The notes under the pieces were generated by a model. It was not told the DNA's origin, did no database searches, and saw only the letters and a list, made by a program, of their open reading frames with translations. From the NCBI GenBank assembly GCA_040766885.1, contig JAXGPP010000004.1, positions 62,001 to 126,000 on the forward strand: a DNA stretch of 64,000 nt. The letters are read 5' to 3'. The position numbers and the translations under genes were made by a program. This DNA is from JAXGPP01 sp040766885. GTDB lineage: Bacteria; Planctomycetota; Planctomycetia; Pirellulales; Thermoguttaceae. This document shows, piece by piece, positions 8,488 to 17,416 of this stretch; the stretch's first letter is position 1, and each line of letters begins with the position of its first letter.

Positions 8488-11400
8488 ATGCCAAACCGAC
8501 GTCAGTTTATTCGCCAGACGGCCGCAGTCGTGCTCGCTTGCGGCCTGATCGTTAGCCTGACTCTTCGCTTCGCCGCCGCACGGGAAGAGGCCGGCAAATC
8601 GCCGGTGACTGAAACCGCTCTCCCCGAAATGCCCATGACGTCACCGGTGGAGAATGCGCTCGCCCATGAGGTCGCTCAAAAACCGGCCGTCGAATCAAAA
8701 TTGCTTTCCGATATGGAGAGCCTCGACAACTGGGAGCCTTGGAGCGGTCAAAGATCATTCGGGTCGATTTCGCTTTCGAAGGATAAGTCTCACAAAGGCC
8801 AGGCTTCCGTTCTGTTGACTTCGCCCACCAAGGGCGAAGAAGCGAATCTTGTCCATTTGCGGGGCAGGCCGGCGGGCTCAGCCAGCGCCATCTACAGGGT
8901 CGACAACGAAGACTGGGCCGAGTGGAATCGGATCACGTTGTGGGTCTACCCGGATTTACCTGGCTTCCGGACGGTCTCGTTCAATCTCGTGCTGCATAAC
9001 GACAACCCGATCGACCCGACCGTTGACGATAAGCAGTACGATGATGCTCTTGTGCCCTACGATTCCGCGAATGGATACCACTACTACAACCTCTATAGCG
9101 GCCTGAATTACCAATTGCTCGAGAATCACAAATGGAACAAGGTCTACTGGGAAATCCCTCACGTCAGAAGGGATAAGGTGATCGCGCTGGAGCTGCGGTA
9201 CCGAACCCAGGGAAATCAACGCGACATGACCGATACCGTCAAGTATTACTTTGATGAGTTGTACCTCGAGAAAGTGGAGCAACCGGAGCACTACGAAGGC
9301 TGGAACGTGGCTCCCGGTCACATCGCCCATAATCACGTGGGCTACGCAATGGGTTTTCCCAAAACGGCCGTTTCCTCAAGTCTTGCGGCCAGCCGTTTCT
9401 CGCTGATCGATGCGAAGAAACAAGAAGTGGTCCTCGAGAAGCCCATTGCCGTGAAAAAAACCCGTCAAGGGACCTTTCAGGTCATGGATTTCAGCGAGTT
9501 TGACAAGCCAGGCACTTATGTCCTGAAAGCGGGAGATGTTCAGACAAGGCCGTTTCGAATCGCCAATTTCAATGATCTGTACAAAGCCAACCTGATCAAG
9601 GTTCTCAACTTTTTCTACACGCAGCGATGCGGGACGGAGATACCCGGACGTCATTCTGCTTGTCACAGTGACGTGATGATTACGCATGATGACAAGAGCA
9701 TTGTCACGAACGGTGGCTGGCATGATGCGGGAGATTTGTCGCAGAACACGATGCATACCGCGGATGGCGTGTACAACCTCTGCCTGGCGTCCGAAAAACT
9801 CCAGGACACCGACCCGGAGTTGTCCGATCGGATGTTGGAAGAGGCGAAGTGGGGATTGGATTGGTTATTGAAAACCCGCTTCGGCGACGGTTACCGGGTG
9901 TACTGGGCAACCATTGATTTCTGGACCGATGGCATCATCGGGACGGCGGATGATCGCTCGCCCGTTGTACCGAGGGAAACGATGGGGGGCACCTTCAGTC
10001 TGGCGCCCCTCAATTTTCACGGAGCACGGGCACAAGCGAAGGCCGCGACTCTGTTGATGGAGAAGGACCCCATCTTTGCGAACTATGCACTCAGGTGCGC
10101 GAAAGAAGATTGGGATTTCGCCACAGAGAACATCGGCGAGATGAATCTGGCTGTCGCGAGCATCGCACTGAATGCGTCGCTCTCGCTCTATGAAGCCACC
10201 AAGGAGGACAAGTACAAAACCGCTGCGATCTCCTACGGAGACTACATTGTCCAGTGTCAGCAACAGGACAATCTAAGCGATGAGGTGTCCATCAAAGGAT
10301 TCTTCTACTCGGACTCGAAGCGGCAGAATCTGCCATTCCCGCGAAGCATCGGCGGTGATGACAAATACACCGTGACCGGTCTGGTCGGGCTCCTTCAAGC
10401 GTTCCCTGATCACGAAAACGTGAAGCAGTGGGAGTCGGCGATTCGCTTGTACGGCCAGTACTGCAAAGACATCGCGGCTTTTACGGATCCGTATTTCATG
10501 CTCCCGGCGGGCATTTATGACCTGAAGGATGCAAAGGACCAGATTGAGGAAGCGAAGATCAAGAACGGTGCCCGATTGAGCGAGCGGTACTACCTCAGGA
10601 ACTTCCCCGTCTGGACGACCGGCAGAGGAAACAGTTCTGCCCTGTTATCGAAAGCCATCGGATTGGCGGCGGTCGCCCAGTATTTCGATGACCGGGAGCT
10701 GATAAGTTTGTCCCAACGGCAGTTTGGCTGGTTCTTGGGAGTGAATCCCTTTAATCAGACCATCATGTGGGGAGAAGGATATCGGCACCAGGCCCTCTAC
10801 TGCCCTTTGATCGGCAACGTTGTGGGCGCCGTTCCGTGCGGGATTCACACCAGAATGAATAAGGATGCCCCGTATTGGCCGTCGGACAACTGGCACAACC
10901 CGAAAGAGATCTGGGTGGTCTCCACAGGCGATTATCTGTGGCTTTTGGATTATTTCTTCAGCAAGGACGAGGGTCAGATCGGACCGATGGAAAACGGGAA
11001 TCAGACCGCGACGGAAGAGACCGGCTTGGTGGGTTGGTGGAAGTTGGACGAGAAGTCTGGGACGGTGGCCTACGACTCAAGCGGTCACGGCCATCATGGC
11101 AAACTGATTGGTGGCCCGACGTGGGTGGAGGGGCGCATCGGTGGGGCGCTGCATTTCGCCAACACCGACGACACCAAGATCTATGTGGATATTCCCAACA
11201 GCCCCACGCTTGAGAATGTGCAGGAGGGAGACTGGGCCGTCGCAGCCTGGGTGTGGCCAGACAGTCTGCCTCCCGGCACCAAGGTCACCCCGGCCTATGG
11301 CATCATCATCAAACAGGGGCAGCACATCGGATTGGTCTATGACCAGGATGGCCTTTTCAAGATGCAGCACCATTCGGCCGCCGGCTACGGTCTGGCGAAG

Positions 11401-11679
11401 TCCGCCCCGAAGCCTCCCAAGGCCTGGCATCACGTAGCCGGCGTGGTGAGCAGGAGCAGTGGATTCGTCAAGATATACGTCAACGGGAAGCTCGAGTCGA
11501 CGGTGAGCTTTACGCCCGGTGCGAAGTCGGTGGAGTTTGGGACAAGGACTTGGAAACTGGGGATCGCCGGGCCGGATTACACCAACTTTCGCGAGGCGCT
11601 CAGCGGCAAGGTGGATGAGGTGCGCATCTATCGACGCGCACTGTCGGACGGCGAGATTGCTGCGCTGGCTGCACAATAG
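8488..11679 (+). CDS. Multidomain GH9 glycosidase (endoglucanase-type) with LamG-like C-terminal domain
   Basis: A 1063-residue secreted protein. MPNRRQFIRQTAAVVLA looks like a twin-arginine-type signal (residues 1-31). Residues about 60-265 form a carbohydrate-binding-like beta domain and 280-365 the Ig-like domain typical of GH9. The GH9 catalytic domain (about 380-835) has WHDAGD with the Asp413/Asp416 pair and NPKEIW with the likely acid Glu807. Residues 850-1060 form a concanavalin/LamG fold (GWWKLDEKSGTVAYDSSG). GH9 enzymes cleave beta-1,4-glucans and related glucosides by inversion. The ATG at 8488 is preferred over 8482 because GAGAG (8476-8480) is correctly spaced from it. A truncated relative lies at 13309-14017. 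Confidence 0.8.
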   Translation: MPNRRQFIRQTAAVVLACGLIVSLTLRFAAAREEAGKSPVTETALPEMPMTSPVENALAHEVAQKPAVESKLLSDMESLDNWEPWSGQRSFGSISLSKDKSHKGQASVLLTSPTKGEEANLVHLRGRPAGSASAIYRVDNEDWAEWNRITLWVYPDLPGFRTVSFNLVLHNDNPIDPTVDDKQYDDALVPYDSANGYHYYNLYSGLNYQLLENHKWNKVYWEIPHVRRDKVIALELRYRTQGNQRDMTDTVKYYFDELYLEKVEQPEHYEGWNVAPGHIAHNHVGYAMGFPKTAVSSSLAASRFSLIDAKKQEVVLEKPIAVKKTRQGTFQVMDFSEFDKPGTYVLKAGDVQTRPFRIANFNDLYKANLIKVLNFFYTQRCGTEIPGRHSACHSDVMITHDDKSIVTNGGWHDAGDLSQNTMHTADGVYNLCLASEKLQDTDPELSDRMLEEAKWGLDWLLKTRFGDGYRVYWATIDFWTDGIIGTADDRSPVVPRETMGGTFSLAPLNFHGARAQAKAATLLMEKDPIFANYALRCAKEDWDFATENIGEMNLAVASIALNASLSLYEATKEDKYKTAAISYGDYIVQCQQQDNLSDEVSIKGFFYSDSKRQNLPFPRSIGGDDKYTVTGLVGLLQAFPDHENVKQWESAIRLYGQYCKDIAAFTDPYFMLPAGIYDLKDAKDQIEEAKIKNGARLSERYYLRNFPVWTTGRGNSSALLSKAIGLAAVAQYFDDRELISLSQRQFGWFLGVNPFNQTIMWGEGYRHQALYCPLIGNVVGAVPCGIHTRMNKDAPYWPSDNWHNPKEIWVVSTGDYLWLLDYFFSKDEGQIGPMENGNQTATEETGLVGWWKLDEKSGTVAYDSSGHGHHGKLIGGPTWVEGRIGGALHFANTDDTKIYVDIPNSPTLENVQEGDWAVAAWVWPDSLPPGTKVTPAYGIIIKQGQHIGLVYDQDGLFKMQHHSAAGYGLAKSAPKPPKAWHHVAGVVSRSSGFVKIYVNGKLESTVSFTPGAKSVEFGTRTWKLGIAGPDYTNFREALSGKVDEVRIYRRALSDGEIAALAAQ

Positions 11680-11715
11680 GATTCCCACAGAAGATCAACT
11701 CTGCGGAGGCACTAC

Positions 11716-12942
11716 ATGAAACGACGTGAACTGCTGAAAGGCCTGGCCGCCGCCACTTGCGGCGGTGTCTTGGCCAACACCTCGGGCGGGCGAGCCGATG
11801 AAACGGACTCGGGCGCCATCGCCTCCCCCGCGGCCGCTGGCACGACTCCCACGGGCGAGGCGTTCGAAGACAAAACCGATTGGCTGCAATCGCTGCTGGA
11901 CAGCGGCGAAGGCCTCGTCCGATTTCCCGACGGCCGGTTCCAGGTGTCCAGGGCGCTGCAAATCACCGACGGTACCCGCCTGATCTGCACGCCGAAGACG
12001 CATCTCCGGCTGGCAGACGGCGCCAATTGTCCCCTTATCAAGAACCGGGAGAAGCGGCCTCAGCTCACGCGCGGCGTGACCATCGAGGGCGGGCTGTGGG
12101 ACGGCAACAACCTGGGGCAGCAGCGCGACCAGCCCAAGGACAAGACGTTTGCCGGCGCGGGGCCGGGGGGCGAACTGATGTGCTTCACCTTCATGGAAAA
12201 CTTCACCCTGCGCGACGTGACCATCAAGGATCCGGAGAGCTATGCCGTCATGCTGACCGGCGTGGACCGGTTCACCGTGGAGAACGTCACGTTCGATTTC
12301 AACATGCGGCGCCCGAACATGGACGGCATCCACGTCAACGGCTACGCGCGCCACGGGATGATTCGCAATCTCAAAGGTTCGACCAACGATGACATGGTCG
12401 CCCTCAACAGCGACGAGGGCTTCTGGGCCTGTGAGCAGGCGGACATCGAAAACATCGCCATCGAGGGGCTTTACAATGGCGCGCGGGGTTTCACCGGGGT
12501 GCGGCTGCTTTCCCGCCAGGCCGCGGTGCGGAACATCGTCATCCGCAACGTCTTCGGCGCCTTCAGCCATAACGCGATCAACTTCACGCACTGGGGCAAG
12601 GACCCCGAGGCGGAGTACGGGCGTTTTGACGGGATCCTGATTGATGGGGTGTTTGCCGCCAGCTCGCTCAAGCAGGGCCAGATCCAACACGGCCTGATCT
12701 GGTTCCAGGAGGGTTTGCGGCACATCGGCCGCGTCACCATTCAAAACGTGGTGCGAACCGATGAGCCAGACGCGCTCAACGACGTGCCGACCATCGAAGT
12801 GCCGCGCAACGTCCACATCGCCTCACTCGTCATCCGAGACGTCGTGCAACGCGTGCCGGGGAAGAAGAAGCCTCCGTTGGTGATCCATCCCGAAGCGAAG
12901 ATCTGGAACTTGAAAACCGACGGAGTGCTCACGCTGGACTGA
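11716..12942 (+). CDS. Tat-exported GH28-like right-handed beta-helix protein
   Basis: A 408-residue protein starting MKRRELLKGLAAATCGG, a twin-arginine-type leader. The body shows repeated beta-helix turns (LRDVTIKDPESYAVMLTGVDRFTVENVTF). NMDGIHVNG and TNDDMVALNS sit where polygalacturonases have their NTD and DD motifs, so a GH28-like pectin or related uronate-glycan hydrolase is likely. The usual HG motif is not clear, so it may be a distant member with another substrate. It lies 36 bases after the GH9 gene, probably in the same operon. Confidence 0.65.
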   Translation: MKRRELLKGLAAATCGGVLANTSGGRADETDSGAIASPAAAGTTPTGEAFEDKTDWLQSLLDSGEGLVRFPDGRFQVSRALQITDGTRLICTPKTHLRLADGANCPLIKNREKRPQLTRGVTIEGGLWDGNNLGQQRDQPKDKTFAGAGPGGELMCFTFMENFTLRDVTIKDPESYAVMLTGVDRFTVENVTFDFNMRRPNMDGIHVNGYARHGMIRNLKGSTNDDMVALNSDEGFWACEQADIENIAIEGLYNGARGFTGVRLLSRQAAVRNIVIRNVFGAFSHNAINFTHWGKDPEAEYGRFDGILIDGVFAASSLKQGQIQHGLIWFQEGLRHIGRVTIQNVVRTDEPDALNDVPTIEVPRNVHIASLVIRDVVQRVPGKKKPPLVIHPEAKIWNLKTDGVLTLD

Positions 12943-13308
12943 GGGAGGCTGGGCCGTGTACCGAGGCCACACCATCTTTGGCCCAGGCATAAATGGGGCT
13001 GGGATTGCGCGATGGTGGCAATGAGCGCCGCGCGTTTGGGGATGCGTGCAACCGCGGTGGATATGCTGGTGCACTCCGATTCTCACTTTTCCACCGATCG
13101 CGTTCATCCGCAAGAACAGCACGTGTCCCTTCCTGGCGGTGGACGGTTTCAAAGCGGTCCAGGAAAAGCGCGAACCACGGCCGGAAGATCGCGGGCTTTA
13201 CAGCGGGGTTCAGGTCGGGGTGCGGGGAAATCGCTATGTGCTGCCGCCATTCAAGGAAACACTTTGGCAAAAGTGCCAGCGAAAACGACGTGTCTGCGGA
13301 TGACAAGC
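12943..13308. other. Region between GH28-like gene and GH9 remnant
   Basis: No convincing gene. One frame reads AVDGFKAVQEKREPRPED and then LYSGVQVGVRGNRYVLPPF at about 13135-13265. This looks like a fragment of real coding sequence, but it has no plausible start and no recognised family. It may be debris from the rearrangement that truncated the following GH9 gene. Confidence 0.4.
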
Positions 13309-14017
13309 AACATTCCATCAACGCCTAAGCGAGCGTGTGCCGTTGAAAGGGTTCTTCTTTCAGGATGCAAGCCGCGAGAAGCTTCCGCTTCTACGCAGCA
13401 TTTCGACGCCCGAGAAGTACGCCGTGACCGGTCTGGTCGGACTGCTGCAAGCGTTCCCGGATAGTGAGCATGCTGGGGCGTGGGACACGGCAATTAATTT
13501 GTATGCCGACTACCACAAGGCCATGGCAGCCTATACAGACCCGTATTTCATGCTCCCCGCAGGCCTATGCGACCTGAATATGGCAGAGGACGAGATTGAG
13601 GAGGCGAAAATCAAGAATGGGATCCGACTGGATGATCGCTTACATATCAAGTGTTTTCCGGTTTGGACGACCGGCCGAGGGAATACGAGCGTGATTCTGT
13701 CCAAGGCAATTGGCTTGGCCGCGATCGCCAGATATCTCGATGATCAGGAGCTGCTGCGTATCGCATACCGGCAGTTGGATTGGCTCTTGGGATTGAACCC
13801 TTTCAACCAAAGCATCATGTGGGGAGAAGGATATCGGTACCAGGCCCTCTACAGCCCCTTGAGCGGCAACATTGTTGGCGCGGTTCCGTGTGGGATTCAC
13901 ACGAAATTCAATCGGGATGCTCCGTATTGGCCGTCGGATAACTGGCACAACCCCAAAGAGATTTGGGTGCATTCATCAAGTGACTGGCTTTGGCTGATGA
14001 CACACTTTTATGATTAG
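13309..14017 (+). pseudogene. GH9 glycosidase remnant, N-terminal two thirds missing
   Basis: About 230 residues match the C-terminal half of the upstream GH9 catalytic domain almost position by position: GFFFQDASREKLPL, YAVTGLVGLLQAFPD, CFPVWTTGRGNTSVILSKAIGLAAIARYLDD in two pieces, and NPFNQSIMWGEGYRYQALYSPL. The conserved NPKEIW acid Glu is present, but the DAGD half, the Ig-like domain and any signal peptide are absent. The frame is closed by a TGA shortly before the homology starts. A GTG at 13337 could start a 226-residue polypeptide, but half an (alpha/alpha)6 barrel should not fold into an enzyme. It lacks the LamG domain of its paralogue. Confidence 0.75.
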
Positions 14018-14367
14018 CCTGAGCGGTCGCTTAACCACGAAGGAACATCGACATGAAAGGCGACAAGCAAGGGGACCATCCTCCTGCGCCGCGAAGCATT
14101 ACAGCGGTTTCGACGTTCCAACAATTCAGGCTGTAAGAGACGTGCAGGAGGAGCAGTGACGCGGCCAGCGGCACCCGGCTAGCAAAAAGCCGCCGGCGGA
14201 GCGGCGGGCTGCTGTTGGGAAAGGGAGAATGCCGCCGGCGGAGCGGCGGCCTACCTTGGGCGAGGAAAGCTGGCGGCGAAGTGGTGGGGTGTTCTGGAGA
14301 CGGTGGGGTGAAAGAACGGACTAAAAATCCGTCCTGCGGAAGGCGAGATGGCACGGGGGACGCCCGC
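14018..14367. other. Intergenic region with GC-rich palindromic repeats
   Basis: No gene seen. It contains the two repeat units listed at 14189-14249 and a small hairpin ACGGA-N7-TCCGT at about 14315-14331. It separates the plus-strand glycosidase block from the minus-strand vWA gene. Confidence 0.5.
14189..14249. repeat. Two copies of a 19-bp GC-rich partly palindromic repeat
   Basis: GCCGCCGGCGGAGCGGCGG occurs at 14189-14207 and 14231-14249, 42 bases apart. The unit can fold on itself (GCCGCC with GGCGGA/GCGGC). It resembles dispersed extragenic repeats, but only these two copies were noticed here. Confidence 0.5.
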
Positions 14368-16419
14368 TCAGCGGCCGGTAAGCGACTGAGCGCGACGTGC
14401 CATCTCCAAGAGTTCCGTGCGGTAGCCGTGGACGTCGGGACCCCGGGCGGACTCGGCGATCTCCAAGACGGCGTCGTAGGTGGCCAAGCCCTTGTGCTGC
14501 GAGTCGCGAAGCAGCATGCCGAAGGAGGCGACCGCCGCGGCGAACTGGAAGTCGGGGCTCGCCGCGCCAAACGGCTTGCCCTGGTCGACCAGCGGGAACT
14601 CCAATAGCGAGCTCGTGTCGCCGTCGGGGGCCTTGTAGCGAAGCTTGAGCGTGAGCAACTCGCCGCGGGCCGACTCTTCGTCACGCGGGCGGGCCGGCAC
14701 CTGGTAGCGGAGCGGATCGACGGTGGGTACGTCCACTGTCTGGCCGGCGGGCACTACTTCATAGAGGGCCGTGACCGTGTGCCCGGCGCCGATCTCGCCG
14801 GCGTCCTTCTTGTCGTCGTTGAAGTCCTCGGCGGCCAGGATGCGGTTCTCGTAGCCGATCAGGCGATAGGCGGCAACCTGGGCCGGGTTGAACTCGACCT
14901 GGATCTTCACGTCCTTCGCGATGGCGACGAGCGTGCCGCTCATCTGCTCGACGAGGACCTTGCGGGCTTCGTTGATCCGATCGATGTAGGCGTAGTTGCC
15001 ATTGCCCTTGTTGGAGATCGTTTCCATCATCGAGTCGTTGAGGTTGCCGCGGCCGAAACCGAGCAGGGAGAGGAACACACCCGAGGTGGCCTTCTCTTCG
15101 ACCATCCGCTCCAACGCGGCGGTGCTGGTGGTGCCAACGTTGAAATCGCCGTCGGTGCACAAGAGCACGCGATTGACGCCGCCCTCGATGAAGTTTTCCT
15201 GGGCGATCCGGTAAGCCAGCTCGATGCCCGCCCCGCCGGCCGTCGAGCCGCCGGCCTGGAGCTGATCCAGGGCGGCGATGATTGTCTCGCGTTCTGCCCC
15301 GGAGGTGGACGGCAGAACCAGCCCCTCGGCGCTGGCGTAGACGACGATGGCCACCCGGTCGCTGTCGCCCAGTTGTCCGGCCAGGAGCTTCATGCCTTCC
15401 TTGAGCAGCGGCAGCTTATCGGGTGAGTTCATCGAGCCGGAGACGTCGAGCAGGAAGACGAGGTTGCTGGGCGGGCGCTGGTCGCTCTCGATCTCCTTGC
15501 CCTTCAGGCCGATGCGAACGAGCCGGTGCCCTTCCTGCCATGGGCAGCCGGCCACTTCAATGTGGGCGGCGAAGGGGACGTCGCCTTCCGGCCCGGCGTA
15601 GTCGTAATCGAAGTAATTGATCAGTTCCTCGATGCGGACGGCGTCCGGGGGCGGCAGCCGCCCCTCGCTCAGGAGGAACCGCCGCACGTTGGCGTAGGAG
15701 GCCGTGTCGACGTCGATCGAGAAGGTGGAAAGCGGCTGATCCTTGACAGCACGGAAGGGGTTTTCGACGAGGCGATCGTACCTGTCGCCGCCCCGGCCCG
15801 CCCCGCGACCTTCGGGTGAGTCGCCCCAGAGTTGACCGCCGGCTGCCTGCTGTCCCAAGCCTTCCCCTGACGGTTGCAGGATTGACCCATCGCGCATCAC
15901 GGCGATGCTTCCGGGCAGCGTTGGCGAAGTTTCGGAAGGCGACCGAAACTGTGGCGCCGGCGCCAAGTCGAAAGGGTGCTCGAGTTGGGAAGTCAGTGGA
16001 CGTGCTTCGGCTTCCAGTGTTACGTCCGCCGCTGGTGCAGCCTCGTCCGCCGGTGCGGCCTCGGCCGTCGCTTGCTCGGCCGCCGCCCGGTCACGCTGCA
16101 CACTACTGGCGGCGACGGCTGCCCCGCTCCTTTCTCGCTGCAGCGCGACGGAGCGCATCTGGACGCTCATCAGCGTCATGCCCACCAACAGGCACGCTGC
16201 CGCACCCACCGCACCCACTGCCCAGAAGCGATAACTTCGTCTCCGCTTGTCCATGACATTCTCCTTGCGCTGCGAAAAGACAGGGTCCTGTTGGTCGACA
16301 GCGGCAAGGATCTTGTCGGACAGGTCTGGCGGGACCTCGCGGCCGAGCACTTCGCGGAGTGCCTGATCCAGCAGGCGATCGTGCAGGGCATCGTGTTGGG
16401 AGTCGTTTGGCTGGCTCAC
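14368..16419 (-). CDS. vWA domain membrane protein, YfbK/DUF3520 type
   Basis: A 683-residue protein. Residues 1-62 are hydrophilic (DRLLDQALREVLGREVPPDLSDKIL), 65-86 form one membrane helix, and 90-210 are Ala/Glu-rich linker. The YfbK-type N-terminal domain follows (FSIDVDTASYANVRRFL). Next is a vWA domain with the metal-binding DVSGSM at about residue 324 and TDGDFNVG, then a DUF3520-type C-terminus. The GTG start overlaps the stop of the ECF sigma gene by 4 bases (GTGA), showing coupled translation. The cytoplasmic stub before the helix sits where an anti-sigma domain would be, so it may regulate that sigma factor; this is inference. Confidence 0.75.
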   Translation of the reverse strand: MSQPNDSQHDALHDRLLDQALREVLGREVPPDLSDKILAAVDQQDPVFSQRKENVMDKRRRSYRFWAVGAVGAAACLLVGMTLMSVQMRSVALQRERSGAAVAASSVQRDRAAAEQATAEAAPADEAAPAADVTLEAEARPLTSQLEHPFDLAPAPQFRSPSETSPTLPGSIAVMRDGSILQPSGEGLGQQAAGGQLWGDSPEGRGAGRGGDRYDRLVENPFRAVKDQPLSTFSIDVDTASYANVRRFLLSEGRLPPPDAVRIEELINYFDYDYAGPEGDVPFAAHIEVAGCPWQEGHRLVRIGLKGKEIESDQRPPSNLVFLLDVSGSMNSPDKLPLLKEGMKLLAGQLGDSDRVAIVVYASAEGLVLPSTSGAERETIIAALDQLQAGGSTAGGAGIELAYRIAQENFIEGGVNRVLLCTDGDFNVGTTSTAALERMVEEKATSGVFLSLLGFGRGNLNDSMMETISNKGNGNYAYIDRINEARKVLVEQMSGTLVAIAKDVKIQVEFNPAQVAAYRLIGYENRILAAEDFNDDKKDAGEIGAGHTVTALYEVVPAGQTVDVPTVDPLRYQVPARPRDEESARGELLTLKLRYKAPDGDTSSLLEFPLVDQGKPFGAASPDFQFAAAVASFGMLLRDSQHKGLATYDAVLEIAESARGPDVHGYRTELLEMARRAQSLTGR

Positions 16420-16937
16420 CGTCCCACTTTCCTCTCCACGCAATCCCGCAGGGCAGTTCGGGCGCGACGCAACAGCGTCTTGACCCCCTCGACGGCCATC
16501 TCCAGTGCGGCGGCGATTTCCTCTCGGCTGGCACGGTCGCGGTACTGAAGCTCCAGCGCCTGGCGCGCGCGCGGGGTGATGGCCGCCTGCAGGCAATCGC
16601 CCAAGGCGGCCAGATAGTGGCTCAGGCCATCTTCGGCCGCCACCCGGGCCCACACGGACTCGGCCGCCTCGAGATCGACGGCCGAGGGGGCGTTACGCTG
16701 TTTTCGCCGGGCCATGAGGAGCCGGTTCCGGGCGACCGTGCGGAGGTAGGCGGCTGTCTCGGCCGGCGAACGAATCGCAAAGTTCTCGCGCAGAACGGCC
16801 AGGAACGTCTCCTGCAGCAGGTCGTCGGCCTCGGCCGGATCGCAGCCGAGAAAGCGGAGATACCGCCACACGCCCGCCTGATGCGCCCGCACCAAGGCGG
16901 CCAGTTCGGCCTGCCGATCTGCCGTTGCCGCTGTCAT
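16416..16937 (-). CDS. ECF-type RNA polymerase sigma factor
   Basis: A 173-residue protein. Sigma region 2 covers about residues 12-80 (AHQAGVWRYLRFLGCDPAEADDLLQETF) and region 4 covers about 118-168 (LQYRDRASREEIAAALEM, then VEGVKTLLRRARTALRDCVE). This is the two-domain layout of extracytoplasmic-function sigma factors, which redirect RNA polymerase to a small regulon. The ATG at 16937 was chosen because it begins just before region 2; upstream codons are intergenic in character. The gene is translationally coupled to the vWA membrane protein downstream. Confidence 0.8.
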   Translation of the reverse strand: MTAATADRQAELAALVRAHQAGVWRYLRFLGCDPAEADDLLQETFLAVLRENFAIRSPAETAAYLRTVARNRLLMARRKQRNAPSAVDLEAAESVWARVAAEDGLSHYLAALGDCLQAAITPRARQALELQYRDRASREEIAAALEMAVEGVKTLLRRARTALRDCVERKVGR

Positions 16938-17416
16938 ACCCTTAGAGTGCCGCAAGGGTCGAAAAGGGGTCAGAAAAAAGTGAAAAGCGGCCGCCTTCGG
17001 CTGCGACGACGCCTGATGCCCCGGCGGTTGGTCGCGTCCGGTCGGGTTCATTGTCCTGGTGGGAGCGGTATGAAGCAATCCTCTGACTGCCGCAGGCGGC
17101 GCGAGCCATCGAGAGTCAGTGGAGAGAGGTTTCTGCGCCCGGGCAACCCGGCATGAATGCGGCATGAATGCCGGGGCGATGACCGGCTAGCGGCGGAGAA
17201 CGGGCGTGAACGCCCGTCGGGTGGGACACGCGAGTGCCGGAGGAGGCGGTTGGTGAGCCGTTCTGACCGTCTTGCACGATAGGGCGAGTTGGAGCAAGAT
17301 CTGAGTCGTGCGGAAGGCTGCCGACGGACATACACCCGGACGCGGATTAGCCCGACAGGCAGTCCGCCGCCTGGCGCTGGATGGAGGCCCCCTTTGTCTG
17401 CCTTTAGAGAGAACCG
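16938..17416. other. Intergenic region between ECF sigma gene and secreted barrel-like gene
   Basis: The two flanking genes diverge from here, so it should hold both promoters. A tandem 11-bp repeat GGCATGAATGC lies at 17150-17171. No small gene or RNA was recognised. Confidence 0.4.
16956..16971 (-). promoter_or_regulatory. Direct repeat upstream of the ECF sigma gene
   Basis: On the plus strand GGGTC occurs at 16956-16960 and 16967-16971, each followed by an A run, exactly 11 bases apart. It lies about 20-35 bases before the sigma start. One helical turn spacing fits a regulator or sigma-recognition site, possibly autoregulatory. No standard -35/-10 pair is visible. Confidence 0.25.

Noticed and set aside
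14187..14250. Possible CRISPR-like array
   Set aside because: Only two repeat units with one 23-base spacer, no third unit and no cas genes nearby.
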